Below, piece by piece: positions 62,712 through 64,000 of a stretch of 64,000 nucleotides of DNA. The position numbers were made by a program, and so were the translations under genes. Position 1 is the first letter of the stretch, and the number at the start of each line of letters is the position of its first letter. The notes under the pieces were generated by a model. That model was not told where the DNA came from. It saw only the letters and a list, made by a program, of their open reading frames with translations, and ran no database searches. Source of the DNA: Brasenia schreberi (Eukaryota; Streptophyta; Magnoliopsida; Nymphaeales; Cabombaceae); NCBI GenBank assembly GCA_036023115.1, contig JAYKKT010000041.1:5754501-5818500 (forward strand), written 5' to 3'.

Positions 62712-63385
62712 ATGAGGAGGGGAGCGTGGTTGGTTCGTTCACTCGGAGCGAGGGCTTCGTCTTCTTCGTCTCTCCGGGCAGCCGCCGGCTCGCAACTCAC
62801 TCATTTCCGGCAAACAGCCACCAACACCAACGACTCGAAGCAGAAGAAGCACATGAAGACGTTCTCCATCTACCGCTGGAACCCTGACCGCAGCGGTAAG
62901 CCGGAGATGCAAGACTACGAGATCGACTTAAAGGATTGTGGCCCCATGGTTCTCGACGCTCTCATCAAGATTAAGAACGAGATGGATCCGACTCTTACAT
63001 TTCGTCGATCCTGCCGCGAGGGTATCTGCGGATCCTGCGCGATGAATATCAATGGCTGCAACGGCCTCGCGTGCCTGACGAAGATCGATTCCGCGTCCTC
63101 GGAATCGTCGACCATCACGCCGCTCCCCCACATGTTCGTCGTCAAGGATTTGGTTGTGGACATGACCAATTTCTACAATCAGTACAAGAGTATAGAGCCG
63201 TGGCTCAAGCGAAAATCACCGCCGCCGGCGGATGGGAAGGAGATCTTGCAGTCCAAGAAGGACCGGGCGAAGCTTGATGGAATGTATGAGTGTATTCTCT
63301 GTGCCTGCTGCAGCACTTCTTGCCCTAGCTATTGGTGGAATCCCGAGCTTTACCTCGGCCCGGCCGCACTTCTGCACGCTAACAG
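62712..63385 (+). CDS. SDH2: SDH2, succinate dehydrogenase iron-sulfur subunit, exon 1 (partial gene)
   Basis: Complex II subunit of the mitochondrial inner membrane, which passes electrons from SDH1-bound FAD to ubiquinone through three iron-sulfur clusters. Exon 1 is 674 nt (224 codons plus AG) and ends at CTAACAG|GTTATG, codon-split in the Arg of LHANR. The first ~45 residues are Arg/Ser/Ala-rich without acidic residues until 41, a typical mitochondrial presequence. The 2Fe-2S motif is CREGICGSC with Cys 101, 106, 109 and 121. The 4Fe-4S motif is CILCACC with Cys 194, 197 and 200. Cys 204 of STSCPSYWW is the first ligand of the 3Fe-4S cluster. The remaining 3Fe-4S ligands and quinone-site residues are expected in the next exon, beyond the window. 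Full plant SDH2 proteins are about 280 aa, so some 55 residues are missing. The frame is clean; the gene looks functional. Confidence 0.95.
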
Positions 63386-64000
63386 GTTATGTGCTGTGCC
63401 CGCTTCTTCTCCTTTTGCTTCCTCTGTTTCCTCGTTTTTTGTTCTTTTGTAGTTGTCCTTTTGGTATTCCTTGCTCTGTCTATGATTCTCTGGATCTTAA
63501 TGGTCTCGGACTGTGTTGGTGTTCTTCCTTATATTTCTTTAGCTTTTAGAATCTGAGGCATCTCCAATCATATAGCGGTTCCTTCTGCCTCTGCCCATTC
63601 GTTATTTGTACGTATGTTGTCTGCTATTCTTGAAACAAAAAAATCGACTTTTGGTCTAAGAGTGGTGTATAGGGCATGCTTACAGTAATCTAGTGTTGGT
63701 CTTTTTCTTTCAGGTTGTTCAATCAGGCCATGTAAATGAAATGTATGTCTTTTCCTATCAATTGGTTTCTAATTTGCGATTATATTGATAAGTCCAGTAG
63801 AATTGGCATCTGATGCAACAAAATTGGATTTGAAGTGCATGTGTTCTACATAAAAACAATGGATGGCTAAGAAAGGACATCGAGCCTGCTTATTGAATGT
63901 GTGCTATGTGAAAGTTAACATATGGTCCCTCGTAAATATCGTTTACCGTTCCATCAATTCACCTTTGATGTTTCTTTATCGTGTCCATCGGATACAACTC
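63386..64000 (+). other. SDH2 intron 1 (continues past the window)
   Basis: Starts GTTATG and is T-rich, like plant introns. No exon with the expected WISDSRD-like continuation is visible to position 64000, so the intron is longer than 615 bp. Confidence 0.8.

Noticed and set aside
62915..63169. Minus-strand frames across SDH2 exon 1
   Set aside because: Shadows of the strongly conserved SDH2 coding frame on the plus strand.

Overview
This window is nuclear DNA of a flowering plant. It holds two intron-containing plant genes, a broken piece of a third, and dense layers of old and young transposable elements. The GC-rich first exons of the two genes would suit a monocot, but the sequence does not settle the lineage. 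I see no prokaryotic or organellar block, no rRNA or tRNA gene and no CRISPR array.

Layout. 1-5.6 kb: a decayed RTE-type LINE, a Mutator-like (MULE) transposase pseudogene, an antisense plant-mobile-domain remnant, and a Ty3/gypsy integrase remnant. 5.6-12.5 kb: AT-rich DNA with about three diverged ~600-bp tandem units. 12.7-13.3 kb: three exons of a NUP54 (nucleoporin) fragment with a frameshift. 13.7-14.7 kb: a 218-bp SINE-like element with an RTE tail, then a fold-back element. 15.3-30.5 kb: a nest on the minus strand. An L1-type LINE (ORF1 and endonuclease at the right, reverse transcriptase C-terminus at the left) is split by a Ty3/gypsy element whose gag is in turn split by an RTE LINE; two more RTE copies lie at the edges. 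31.5-42 kb: a second degenerate gypsy element, a Ty1/copia element with a duplicated RT segment, and a plus-strand gypsy gag. 42-47 kb: non-coding DNA with one 38-bp RTE insertion. 47.3-50.4 kb: a complete two-exon gene for a TVP38/TMEM64 (DedA/VTT) membrane protein of 269 aa. 51.7-56 kb: another RTE copy and a gypsy gag-protease remnant. 57.6-61.0 kb: a 3.37-kb LTR element with paired 340-bp LTRs that has lost RT, RNase H and most of integrase. 62.7-64.0 kb: first exon of SDH2, the iron-sulfur subunit of mitochondrial complex II; the gene runs off the right edge.

The two host genes are unrelated housekeeping genes (endomembrane lipid/trafficking; respiration) and do not form a pathway. The main common thread is one RTE family. 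It appears as five long copies, one 38-bp stub and one SINE-like parasite sharing its 3' tail. Three of these seven have clear target-site duplications (7, 8 and 17 bp). I found no convincing new multi-gene system. The most unusual items are the SINE-like element, the 38-bp LINE stub, the template-switch scars inside LINE copies, and the gag/protease-only LTR element with almost purely transitional decay.
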